Source of the DNA: a virus
Direction: 5' to 3' (one strand)
Length of the DNA stretch: 46,109 bases
Virus record (IMG/VR): IMGVR_UViG_3300017963_000376
Location: 1 to 46,109 of that record
Shown here: positions 9,415 through 19,321 of the stretch, in pieces
How positions within the stretch are numbered: position 1 is the stretch's first letter
Layout: each line of letters opens with the position of its first letter
The notes under the pieces: model-generated
Told to the model about the DNA's origin: nothing
The model's database searches: none
The model's input: the letters and a program-made list of their open reading frames with translations, nothing else
Made by a program: the position numbers and the translations under genes

Positions 9415-10055
9415 TTTTTTGTAACTCGTGCTGAACCCTCCGCCAACTTTTTTTTGTAAGTATCCCAGTTGAAAGAGTTGCTCAATACGCTCAGAGATCC
9501 CGGGTTCGTACCCGCTAAAGTTATATTCATAATCTTGAATAAATCTAAAGTTTTTTTTTTAAGGCCGTCAAAATTGAACAGCCACAAATAGCAAAAAATT
9601 GTCAATGTATCAATTGGTCTCATAAGTTTTTGATATTTTCTCCAAGAAATCCATCTTGATATTAATCTTAATTTTTTTAAATTATAATAAAACTCATATC
9701 TAACAGAAATATCTTCAAATAAATATGATAAAGTTTTACTTTTTTTCTTAACATCTTCAGGTTCTTTGACGCTTAAGATATCATTCATAAAATTATTTAA
9801 TTTTTCTATGATTTTTTTTTGATCAATTTCCTGCTTTTCATTAACGAACCTATTGGCATAATAGTTAATAAATTTATCCCTCATAGGACAAAGTATATAA
9901 TAATAATCATACTCACTAACCATTGTTATTTTGATGGAAGATATGCCCGGTATTTTTATTATTGCACAGGGCATATCTTTCTCATCATTTGCTATCTCTA
10001 GATCAGTTAATGCCTGATATGCTTTATCTAAACTATCATACTTTTTTGTTGGCAT
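9375..10055 (-). CDS. Tail assembly chaperone (G-like, 0-frame product)
   Basis: A 226-residue mainly helical, charged protein between the tail-tube candidate and the tape measure, the fixed place of tail chaperones. There is no sequence family I can name, which is normal for this class. The N-terminal part (residues about 1-60) carries a short beta section (MPCAIIKIPGISSIKITMVS) and the rest is helical, with a run of aromatic residues around 130-160. Near the end, codons ACA AAA AAA ATG contain the slippery run used for the -1 product. The start has only a weak SD (GAG), but the preceding gene stops four bases upstream, so coupling is likely. Confidence 0.8.
   Translation of the reverse strand: MPTKKYDSLDKAYQALTDLEIANDEKDMPCAIIKIPGISSIKITMVSEYDYYYILCPMRDKFINYYANRFVNEKQEIDQKKIIEKLNNFMNDILSVKEPEDVKKKSKTLSYLFEDISVRYEFYYNLKKLRLISRWISWRKYQKLMRPIDTLTIFCYLWLFNFDGLKKKTLDLFKIMNITLAGTNPGSLSVLSNSFNWDTYKKKLAEGSARVTKKMQELALQGNSNN
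9413..9420 (-). promoter_or_regulatory. Programmed -1 ribosomal frameshift site
   Basis: Eight consecutive A residues on the coding strand, read as ACA AAA AAA ATG, contain the ideal slippery heptamer A AAA AAA. After a -1 slip, both tRNA-Lys re-pair perfectly. The run lies 12 codons before the 0-frame stop and within the only region where the extension frame is open. I did not identify a clear downstream pseudoknot. Confidence 0.8.
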
Positions 10056-10058
10056 AAC

Positions 10059-10580
10059 TTAAGGCTCAATATAAATGCTAGGCAATGTCGCTGGTACATC
10101 AATATCAGGAAGTGCCTGAATATTGTTTGGCTGCACTACATGTCCTTCACCAGGAGCCATTTCAGAAGAATCAATATTTTTTGCTTTAGGTGCTGTTATC
10201 CTGATAATTTTAGCGTCATCATTATAACAGGAGTCAAACCAAAAAGCATATTCCTGAACTGTCCCATCAAAGGTAAGGGTATTACCATCTGAACTAATTG
10301 AACCACCATGGGTTAATTGTAAAATGGGAATAGTAGTTTCTTGGATACTGAAAGCAGCCCGAAAATCAAATCTTTGCTGATCTTGCCGTACAGTATATAA
10401 AATTCCACTACACTCATTGTAACTTTCAGCAGCAACAAATTCTTTATTAAAAGAAAATGTCATTGCTGGTAGAGTATGGAATGAAGGATTAGCTGGAATG
10501 CCCTCTCCTACACTTGCTACTCTAACTGAAAAAGGGTTAAATAAGTATCGACTTATATTCCTTTCGCTAATTGCTGGCAT
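10059..10580 (-). CDS. Major tail (tube) protein candidate
   Basis: A 173-residue beta-rich protein with a strong SD (GGAGGAAAATT before ATG), the best-initiated gene of this section, as expected for an abundant product. It lies directly upstream of the chaperone and tape-measure genes. Features include NPSFHTLPAMTFSFNKEFVA, an internal beta region (GSISSDGNTLTFDGT) and an acidic, proline-rich C-terminus (ALPDIDVPATLPSIYIEP). I infer tail tube from position, length and fold; I do not recognise a named family. Confidence 0.7.
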   Translation of the reverse strand: MPAISERNISRYLFNPFSVRVASVGEGIPANPSFHTLPAMTFSFNKEFVAAESYNECSGILYTVRQDQQRFDFRAAFSIQETTIPILQLTHGGSISSDGNTLTFDGTVQEYAFWFDSCYNDDAKIIRITAPKAKNIDSSEMAPGEGHVVQPNNIQALPDIDVPATLPSIYIEP

Positions 10581-10592
10581 AATTTTCCTCCG

Positions 10593-11237
10593 TTAGTACG
10601 GCATCGCATATTCAAATATGGTCAACGCCGAATTTTTATTGCAATTAAAAATATTGCTTGTATCTTTAATCCTATCAAACTCTCCTATCATTCCAGAGAG
10701 TCTATCATAATGAGAATCTAAATGATTCTGCTCATAATATTTTTTACCGTGTCCAACATGGTCGCCATAAAAATGGCTTTGTTTTTTGCCATTGACCATT
10801 TCGGTTTTAAAATCAAATCCAATCAAATATATTTTTTCAAAATTCATAATTCGTTTGGCTATAATAATGCCTTTTAATCCGGTATTATCATTGTCCTTAA
10901 TCACTTCTTTTAAACTTAAATCTGAATCAGTGTAACCGTAATACTCGCCTTTGTAATTTAATCCTTTGCTATAATAAGTACTTCGAAAACAAATTATATT
11001 TTTAACTTGAAGCAATTCACCTTTGGCACTCATCTCTTTTAAAGGATCAATAAAACAGCAATCTCGGTATACTAAATAATCAATTATTACATCTTTTGGC
11101 TTTGCATCATTAATACAAAAAATAATCATATCTTTTGGCAATTGACTAAAATCAAATCTACTTACAGACATTCCCCCGCCTATAATTAGACATCGTTTGC
11201 CTTTGCCTTTATCTTTTAACATTCTTACGCTAAACAT
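10593..11237 (-). CDS. Rossmann-fold DUF115 / sialyltransferase-like protein inside the tail operon
   Basis: A protein of 214 residues from the ATG at 11237, which overlaps the upstream stop as TAATG; a GTG at 11249 is possible but lacks an SD. The N-terminus KRCLIIGGGMSVSRFDFSQL is a nucleotide-binding Rossmann turn, followed by a short INDAKP block, a YLVYRD block and GIIIAKRIMNFEKIYLIGFD. This order matches the DUF115 (MptE-like) and GT29/GT42-like sialyltransferase group. C-terminal histidines (HFYGDHVGHGKKYYEQNHLD) could be catalytic or metal-binding. It interrupts the usual order between the tail terminator and the tail tube, so it may glycosylate a tail protein. Function is inferred. 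Confidence 0.75.
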   Translation of the reverse strand: MFSVRMLKDKGKGKRCLIIGGGMSVSRFDFSQLPKDMIIFCINDAKPKDVIIDYLVYRDCCFIDPLKEMSAKGELLQVKNIICFRSTYYSKGLNYKGEYYGYTDSDLSLKEVIKDNDNTGLKGIIIAKRIMNFEKIYLIGFDFKTEMVNGKKQSHFYGDHVGHGKKYYEQNHLDSHYDRLSGMIGEFDRIKDTSNIFNCNKNSALTIFEYAMPY

Positions 11238-11704
11238 TAGGCACCACACGTTAAAGTCTGATTGACTATTTCATTAAAGCCCATTTGTATAACTGCAGTA
11301 TGAGCAGGGTTCTGTACGTAAACAGTATTAGCAACAGTTGTAAGTAATGGAGCTTGAGGCAATGTCACTCCGGGCAAACCAAGAGGATTTTTTGAGGCAC
11401 CAAATCCATTCAAAATAGTTTCAATATTTGTCTCAAATTGTTTACTGGATTCTGCAGTAGTTTGAATAGAATAATAACCTGTAATATTGAATAACCAAGT
11501 TATATTTTTATCTTCTGCATTGACTTGATGCTGAGGAGTATTTTGTAAAGAAATCATCCAAGTATCAACCCGCCCATTTTTTCTAAATAACGAATAAATA
11601 GTCTGCCAATCATCTGTCCATACTACATAGTCAAGGACATTATTAATATCAGTTAATGTTTCTAATTTAGACTTAATACCGGATCGAATAGTTGCTAAAC
11701 TCAT
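11237..11704 (-). CDS. Tail terminator / completion protein candidate
   Basis: A 155-residue protein in the gpU-like slot, between a neck protein and the tail tube. It begins with a helix (SLATIRSGIKSKLETLTD), then beta segments with WTDDWQTIYSLFRKNG and DKNITWLFNITGYYSIQ, and ends in a beta strand (TAVIQMGFNEIVNQ). This alpha-then-beta layout fits tail terminators that cap the tube for head joining. Its start overlaps the upstream gene by four bases. Confidence 0.6.
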   Translation of the reverse strand: MSLATIRSGIKSKLETLTDINNVLDYVVWTDDWQTIYSLFRKNGRVDTWMISLQNTPQHQVNAEDKNITWLFNITGYYSIQTTAESSKQFETNIETILNGFGASKNPLGLPGVTLPQAPLLTTVANTVYVQNPAHTAVIQMGFNEIVNQTLTCGA

Positions 11705-12213
11705 GTCATAAGTCCTACTGCCAAGCGTCTATTTAAAATACCTGCTTCAAGTCGTAATCTTTTTTGCGATCTCTTAATACCTCTACTAAAGAATGGATTA
11801 GCTTTTCGTTTTCTTCTTTTCATAGAACGGCCAAGTAAAAATGCTGCTTGCCTAACTGTTATTCTCGGATAACGTCTTTTTAAATTAGCAAGATATCTTT
11901 GTCCTTTTTTGCTTAACCTAATCCATTGGATCAATGGTGTGGTTGGGGGGAATTTCCCTGCCCGCCTTCCAGCTTCAATTACAGGGGCATAATTAACAGT
12001 AGGAAACACTCTGCCGACATTATTAGCCACAGATGTCCCAATTTGTCGTAATCTTCCTGTATGACCAACTGGAGCAGCAAAAACAATATTTGTTCTTGCT
12101 ACCTCAACCATTATATTAAGACTACGAGTTGCTTCTTTATTGAATAAAGCTTGAGCTTGTTTGGAATCAAATAAGGGAATGTCTGGAATATTCCACTTAA
12201 ACTTAACAGTCAT
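11701..12213 (-). CDS. Neck / head-tail joining protein (HK97 gp10-like)
   Basis: A 170-residue very basic protein. The pattern APVGHTGRLRQIGTS, then VNYAPVIEAGRRAGKFPP and LIQWIR is characteristic of the HK97 gp10 / minor tail Z family, which sits at the neck or tail terminator ring. The C-terminal half is packed with Arg and Lys (RSMKRRKRKANPFFSRGIKR), suggesting contact with DNA or an acidic partner. The ATG overlaps the previous stop by one base (TAATG). Confidence 0.78.
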   Translation of the reverse strand: MTVKFKWNIPDIPLFDSKQAQALFNKEATRSLNIMVEVARTNIVFAAPVGHTGRLRQIGTSVANNVGRVFPTVNYAPVIEAGRRAGKFPPTTPLIQWIRLSKKGQRYLANLKRRYPRITVRQAAFLLGRSMKRRKRKANPFFSRGIKRSQKRLRLEAGILNRRLAVGLMT

Positions 12214-12884
12214 TATTGATCAGTCCTATTCCAGTATGACCAATCTACAAAAGGAATATTATCCCAAGTACTGGTTAAATCGGGTTTAATTGTTTGATGA
12301 TATTTTTTCTTCCAACTATTTGATTTTGTTTGAAATTCCGCTACCCTATCTTTGTACTCAACTATGTCTACATTAGGTAAATTGGCGTTCGCTTTTTGTG
12401 CATAATAAGTTGATAACATTTGACACATAACACTTGTAGCCAAATAAGATAATCCAACCAAATCAGCTTCATCAATATTACTAGCTCCTGAACTCTGAAA
12501 AGAATGCCTGCCAGTAAATTTAATATAAAAAGTTTCTCCGGTTGCCGGGTTCACTGTGCCAAATCTAAGCTGTTTACCTGTAGGGCGTAAGTCAATATGC
12601 CAATATCTTTGCCTAATAATTTCCTTTGGTACTCGATTCACCGGATATTCGATTTCAGCTATAACAGAAAACCCCTCATCCCAAGCAGTAGGCAAATTAT
12701 AAAAAGGCGCATCACCACCAACTCCGGTGTAAGATTCTAAAATATAAAAAGGTCTTATTCTTGAATATTCTTGAACTGCTTTTTTGCAAGCATTTTCTCT
12801 TTCTGTAGTTGTTAAGATTATAGTATCATCGAACTGAAGATTCTCATTAGCTTCATCTAAAAGTTGCGTTAAAGTTAGTCCCAT
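12213..12884 (-). CDS. Head-tail adaptor (connector) protein candidate
   Basis: A 223-residue protein directly after the capsid gene. It begins with helices (LTLTQLLDEANENLQFDD; NACKKAVQEYSRIRPF), as in phage head-completion adaptors, followed by a beta section with a G-rich turn and a helical region (YLATSVMCQMLSTYYAQK), and a tryptophan-rich C-terminus. This helical-bundle-with-inserted-domain layout and the position fit the ring that binds the portal. The SD is weak and a strong hairpin precedes it, suggesting lower expression than the capsid. Confidence 0.65.
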   Translation of the reverse strand: MGLTLTQLLDEANENLQFDDTIILTTTERENACKKAVQEYSRIRPFYILESYTGVGGDAPFYNLPTAWDEGFSVIAEIEYPVNRVPKEIIRQRYWHIDLRPTGKQLRFGTVNPATGETFYIKFTGRHSFQSSGASNIDEADLVGLSYLATSVMCQMLSTYYAQKANANLPNVDIVEYKDRVAEFQTKSNSWKKKYHQTIKPDLTSTWDNIPFVDWSYWNRTDQ

Positions 12885-12902
12885 AATTTATTCTATTGTT
12901 TA

Positions 12903-12926
12903 AGCCGAGGGATTGCTCCCCCGGCT
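12903..12926 (-). terminator. Strong hairpin with GCAA tetraloop after the capsid gene
   Basis: On the minus strand AGCCGGGGGA and TCCCTCGGCT pair over ten positions (one G-T) around a GCAA loop, a GNRA tetraloop. The flanking GTTTA and TTAAAC can extend the stem past a bulged T. It lies between the capsid stop (12953) and the next ATG (12884). There is no long U-run, so it is either a leaky terminator that lowers expression after the capsid or an mRNA-stabilising or processing structure. Confidence 0.65.
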
Positions 12927-12952
12927 AAACAAATTATAGAAGTTTTATATGA

Positions 12953-15652
<2,700 letters not shown>

Positions 15653-15771
15653 ATATTATCCGCCCTCGCTGGCTACTGACTTTCGCTCAATGGCTAATAG
15701 CCTTGGCTCACGAAATTTTTTGATTTCTCTACTTACATTCCCAAACGGTAATTGTTTTCGATACTAATAAT

Positions 15772-15800
15772 ATTATACTCGATATTTCTCTGAATTTCAA
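15772..15800 (-). promoter_or_regulatory. Promoter for the capsid fusion gene
   Basis: Minus-strand -35 TTGAAA (15800-15795) and -10 TATAAT (15777-15772) are separated by exactly 17 bases. The transcript would start near 15765, giving a leader of about 110 bases before the ATG at 15652. The leader contains short inverted repeats (GGCTATTAGCC). A private promoter for the capsid gene inside the late operon fits the need for high capsid dose. Confidence 0.7.
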
Positions 15801-15818
15801 GTTTTTACAATTTTTCTT

Positions 15819-16004
15819 TCAAACTTCATTTGGTTCCTGAAGACCATATAAATCAATCTCTACTAGTTTCTTATCTGTTTTTTCAGTCTTTCCCATATGG
15901 AGACTGTTTTTTGAAGTTGATTTAATAATATATTCTTTCTCGTGAAATTTAATTACTATAGGCAATGTTTCTTTATTTACTGTAATAATGCTTTTAGGTT
16001 TCAT
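15819..16004 (-). CDS. Small hypothetical protein (61 aa)
   Basis: A 61-residue protein overlapping the end of the Mu F-like gene by 11 bases, with an SD-like AAGGAT upstream of the ATG. The first half is a beta pattern (SIITVNKETLPIVIKFHEKE), the second is charged. I do not recognise it. Many phages carry a small gene here between the minor head protein and the protease. Confidence 0.6.
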   Translation of the reverse strand: MKPKSIITVNKETLPIVIKFHEKEYIIKSTSKNSLHMGKTEKTDKKLVEIDLYGLQEPNEV

Positions 16005-17037
16005 CCAATATCCTTTTTGGAGTTATGTTTTCTTTTGATAATGTACCTAAATCAGAAAAATCTTTTGGATTAACTATAACAGTTGTACAGCCACAATTAA
16101 CAACCTCTCCAACAGGGAGAGCCGGATCAAGAGGATAATCTGCCGGATTTCCATTAACTGAAAATTGCTCATTTAATCCTATTGGTTTTGCCTTTGTGGT
16201 GTTTTCTACGGATATATGAGCACCTCTGGCTCCCGGTTTATGTAAATTAATCCATATTCTTTTAGCTTGAGGATTTACCGCTGCTATTTCTTTTGTTCTT
16301 AATTGTCTTGAAAAACTGGCTGCTCTATTCATTTCAGTCATTGCAATTCTCTGCGCCCGGGCAAAAGACATCATTGATCCCTTTTCAAGTTGCTTATTAA
16401 TTTTAGTAAGTTTTTTTTCATATTGTGTTTTACTAATTCTGCCTGCATCAAAATCTTGCTGCAATGTAGCCTTCTGTTTATTTAAAAATTTAATTCTTTC
16501 AGATGTGTTACCAAAATTATCACGTATTCTTTTAGCTACCACCATTGTTCCTTCGCCATTTACAAGTCCAGTTGTTATTTCGGCTTTTACTATTTTAGAT
16601 AAATCAACCGAAAAAACATTAGTAAATACAGTTGTAAGAGGTTCCAAAATTGCCAGTATATCTTCTGTTAAAACTGGATTTAAAGGAGCCGTCAATCCAA
16701 TTGTAGCTATTTCTTTATTCATTGAAGCAACACTAAAATCAATTAATGCATCTTGACTAGCTAAAACTGAATCTGTATAAGTAGGGGCAAATGAATTAAT
16801 AATGCCTTGAACTTGGCCTAAAATATTGTTTAAATTAGATAATTGCCAATCTGATAAACTGTATGTTCTTATCCGGGTTAAGATATCATTTTCAACACTT
16901 TTAAGTGTAGGTAATACTTTTGTGCGCCATTCTTTTGCTGAAATTTTTTCCCGGCGGTCAAGATACGCTCGAACCTGCCGAGCAAGTGCCGGATTAGCTG
17001 CCAGTAACCTTGTTATCTTTCTTTTTAGATTTAGCAT
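15994..17037 (-). CDS. Minor head / head morphogenesis protein (Mu gpF / SPP1 gp7-like)
   Basis: A 347-residue protein, mostly helical over the first 220 residues, then the diagnostic C-terminal Mu F domain: ARAQRIAMTEMNRAASFSRQ, GARGAHISVEN, FSVNGNPADYPLDP and VVNCGCTTVIV. In the family this protein enters the head with the portal and is ejected or stays inside. The position directly downstream of the portal and upstream of the protease/capsid is standard. The gene overlaps the preceding zinc-ribbon gene by 44 bases. Confidence 0.86.
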   Translation of the reverse strand: MLNLKRKITRLLAANPALARQVRAYLDRREKISAKEWRTKVLPTLKSVENDILTRIRTYSLSDWQLSNLNNILGQVQGIINSFAPTYTDSVLASQDALIDFSVASMNKEIATIGLTAPLNPVLTEDILAILEPLTTVFTNVFSVDLSKIVKAEITTGLVNGEGTMVVAKRIRDNFGNTSERIKFLNKQKATLQQDFDAGRISKTQYEKKLTKINKQLEKGSMMSFARAQRIAMTEMNRAASFSRQLRTKEIAAVNPQAKRIWINLHKPGARGAHISVENTTKAKPIGLNEQFSVNGNPADYPLDPALPVGEVVNCGCTTVIVNPKDFSDLGTLSKENITPKRILDET

Positions 17038-17278
17038 TCTTTTTAGATATTTTAGTTACATCTAAAGGCAATTGAGCTTCAAAATGTGTTCTTGGATACA
17101 TTTTATTTTCGAACTCTTTTATTATTCCACAATGATTACACTTATGTATATAATAAAATACGCCTCTCTTTATAGCAGCCTCTCTCCTTTTTTGGGTAAA
17201 AATCAAATGTCCTTTTTTGCACTCATCACAAAAATAATTGATAAGATAAATATCTGCTTGCTGTTTAATCTCAGGCAT
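16994..17278 (-). CDS. Zinc-ribbon protein (94 aa)
   Basis: A 94-residue protein with two CxxC knuckles (CDECKKGH at residues 17-24 and HKCNHCG at 45-51), a classic zinc ribbon, followed by a lysine-rich tail. SD GGAGG lies ten bases upstream of the ATG. The 3' end overlaps the Mu F-like gene by 44 bases. Its function is unknown; small zinc ribbons near portal genes are common in phages and may help portal or terminase assembly. Confidence 0.72.
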   Translation of the reverse strand: MPEIKQQADIYLINYFCDECKKGHLIFTQKRREAAIKRGVFYYIHKCNHCGIIKEFENKMYPRTHFEAQLPLDVTKISKKNAKSKKKDNKVTGS

Positions 17279-17432
17279 TTTTTTTTGTCCTCCACTTAAA
17301 GCCCTTAATAAGAAAATCTTCTGTTATATATCTCATTTGATGTTTGCCGCATCTTTTACAAGTTTTTGAATTAATGAGTGGAATATTCCTATATTCCCAC
17401 TTATGTCCAAATAATAAACATAAAATTTTCAT
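17271..17432 (-). CDS. Small zinc-binding protein, DUF1660-like (53 aa)
   Basis: A short gene that would be missed by a 60-codon cutoff. The ATG at 17432 overlaps the portal stop as ATGA, and its TGA at 17271 overlaps the next gene by eight bases. The 53-residue product begins MKILCLLFGHKW and contains CKRCGK, the FGHKW...CxRCG pattern of small phage DUF1660-type proteins. Function is unknown. Gene packing, start-stop overlap and the motif make it very likely real. Confidence 0.75.
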   Translation of the reverse strand: MKILCLLFGHKWEYRNIPLINSKTCKRCGKHQMRYITEDFLIKGFKWRTKKNA

Positions 17433-18781
17433 TTTCTTTTATTTTTTGTTTTTTGATTATATGCAGTAAGAAATTTATGAGCTGCAGCCATTGTCTTTTC
17501 ATTCAGTGTTTCATCTTCAGTAACATCAATCTCAACACCAAGCTGACTTGTGATTAAGTTTAATATTTGTTTCGCTTCCTCATTTTCAACTAAACCAGCA
17601 GCCTGCAATGTCATAACTGACTTAGAAAATCTTTCTAATGCTTCTGCTAAATCTGAAGCCTTATCCGGATCAGGTTCACTTACTGATATTGTAAATTTTT
17701 GATCGATCTCAGAAGACAACATTCCTTTTTGTACAGCCTGCCATAATACATATTTAAACTGTTCATTAAAAATATTTTTAACATAATTTTTTCGAGCTTT
17801 CACATTCTTAAAAAAAGGAATTGACATTACTTTTGCAGTAGCCAAATTGGTTTGCTCACCTATACCATAATACCATTCAGGCATTCCAGATCCGGCGATA
17901 ACTTGGCTCTTAATAAGATTATTTAATTCTTTTATATCAGAGCCATTAAGATTAGGTGCTTCGGCTTTCCAAGTTTCTTTTTCATTGTGAACTCTGGTCG
18001 AACCTGGCCGAGGAGGATTCTGTGCAATTTGCTGCTCTTTTCTTTTTAAGTCGCCAAAATCTCCGCCCTGAATAGTTATGTCCCATATAAATGATAATAA
18101 CAATCCTGACCTTTTAGCATTTGCATAAAGATTTTTATCATAAAGTTTTAACCAATCACGCCAGAAATACATATCACTTAGACCACGAGTTTGAAAAGCA
18201 GTTTTATTGATTGGAAAATAAAATATATCTCCAACATATTGACCGCCTACTGGAGACTCAACCCATTCAATAACCTTTAATGGTTTATCTATATGATTGA
18301 ATTTTATTGCAGTTACTCCCTCATCTGTTCCACGTTCTTTATATAATTTTTGAATATGACCGGGATATAGATTAGTCATTTTAACTTTTCCGGCAAACTG
18401 TGTAACTTCTGGCCATAAAATCATTTCACCCATAAGGGATAGCGTCTTAATTCTCATTTGATAATTAGTTTCCCAGTTATTAATAGGGTGCTTCCAATAA
18501 TTATCAAGTATTTTTTGAACTTCCTCATCTTCTGCAGAATATTGGAAATCATCTCCAGTTACAAAGTCATTAAAAGTTTCTGTAAATCGATAAGCTAAAG
18601 GATTGTTTAGCCATAACTTCTGCATATCTTCGATCATTGTAACCGAATCAATTGGATTAAGGCTGTCTATATTTGTTTGACCTAAAGGATAAAAACCAAA
18701 CATATCAATTCTTTCTCGATTTAAAATATCTTGAGTTGCAGAAGCGATTATACGATTAAAATCATTAGCTGTTACTGGCAT
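17429..18781 (-). CDS. Portal protein
   Basis: A 450-residue protein in the right size range and position (after terminase, before minor head protein). Recognisable portal features are DMQKLWLNNPLAYRFTETF near residues 50-72, a WE/P-rich region with GEMILWPEV, YFWRDWLKLYDKNLYANA, and IAGSGMPEWYYGIGEQTNLA, where the stem leads into the wing. The C-terminus is acidic then helical. It forms the dodecameric vertex ring through which DNA is packaged. The ATG has SD GGAGG-like sequence (GGGAGG) upstream. Confidence 0.9.
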   Translation of the reverse strand: MPVTANDFNRIIASATQDILNRERIDMFGFYPLGQTNIDSLNPIDSVTMIEDMQKLWLNNPLAYRFTETFNDFVTGDDFQYSAEDEEVQKILDNYWKHPINNWETNYQMRIKTLSLMGEMILWPEVTQFAGKVKMTNLYPGHIQKLYKERGTDEGVTAIKFNHIDKPLKVIEWVESPVGGQYVGDIFYFPINKTAFQTRGLSDMYFWRDWLKLYDKNLYANAKRSGLLLSFIWDITIQGGDFGDLKRKEQQIAQNPPRPGSTRVHNEKETWKAEAPNLNGSDIKELNNLIKSQVIAGSGMPEWYYGIGEQTNLATAKVMSIPFFKNVKARKNYVKNIFNEQFKYVLWQAVQKGMLSSEIDQKFTISVSEPDPDKASDLAEALERFSKSVMTLQAAGLVENEEAKQILNLITSQLGVEIDVTEDETLNEKTMAAAHKFLTAYNQKTKNKRK

Positions 18782-18805
18782 TAGAACCTCCCGTTTACTT
18801 CTGAC

Positions 18806-19321
18806 TTATTTTTTCATTGACATTCCAATAGCAAAAATCATAATCAAAGAATAGTAAATCAATGTCTTTGTGTCAATAATTTTATAAATATTATAATGCG
18901 ATAAAAAGATTATATTGAAAAGAAGCCAGAAAAGTAATAAATAATTTTTAGTTATATTAAATGAATTTAACATATTCTTGAGTTTAATTATAATCCTTTT
19001 TATGTCATTTTTCAAGAGCTGTAATTTAGTAATCTGTAAGAAGTTTTTACAATTTTTCTTTCTATTTACTGCCTTACATTTGCGATAAATAGGTTGCCTA
19101 TCATCCTTTAAAACACTTCCACACTCTTCGCAGTAAACTAAATCTCCCTGAGTAATTATACTTTCATTGCCTATATGATTTTTTTCGGAAGATATTGAAT
19201 ACCCGCATATATCCCGACCATCTTCACTTTCTTTGCCAATTTGAATTATTTCCTGACTAAATGGAATATAAAACTGGCATTCTTTACAATAAATTTTTTT
19301 ATCTCGTTGTGCTCGTGCCAC
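18806..19321 (-). CDS. Membrane-anchored zinc-ribbon protein
   Basis: The best start is the GTG at 19321, with GGAGG six bases upstream; an ATG at 19363 has no SD and would overlap the J-domain gene more. The product has 171 residues: an N-terminal CKECQF knuckle paired with later cysteines (CEECG, CKAVNRKKNC), then a basic helical stretch and two C-terminal membrane segments (LLLFWLLFNIIFLSHY and LIYYSLIMIFAIGMS). A membrane protein between J-domain and portal genes is unusual. Possible roles are assembly at the membrane or a superinfection function; neither is shown. Confidence 0.65.
   Translation of the reverse strand: MARAQRDKKIYCKECQFYIPFSQEIIQIGKESEDGRDICGYSISSEKNHIGNESIITQGDLVYCEECGSVLKDDRQPIYRKCKAVNRKKNCKNFLQITKLQLLKNDIKRIIIKLKNMLNSFNITKNYLLLFWLLFNIIFLSHYNIYKIIDTKTLIYYSLIMIFAIGMSMKK

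Noticed and set aside
11238-11249. GTG at 11249 as the start of the DUF115-like gene
   Set aside because: It lacks an SD and overlaps the upstream coding region; the ATG at 11237, joined to the stop as TAATG, is the better start.
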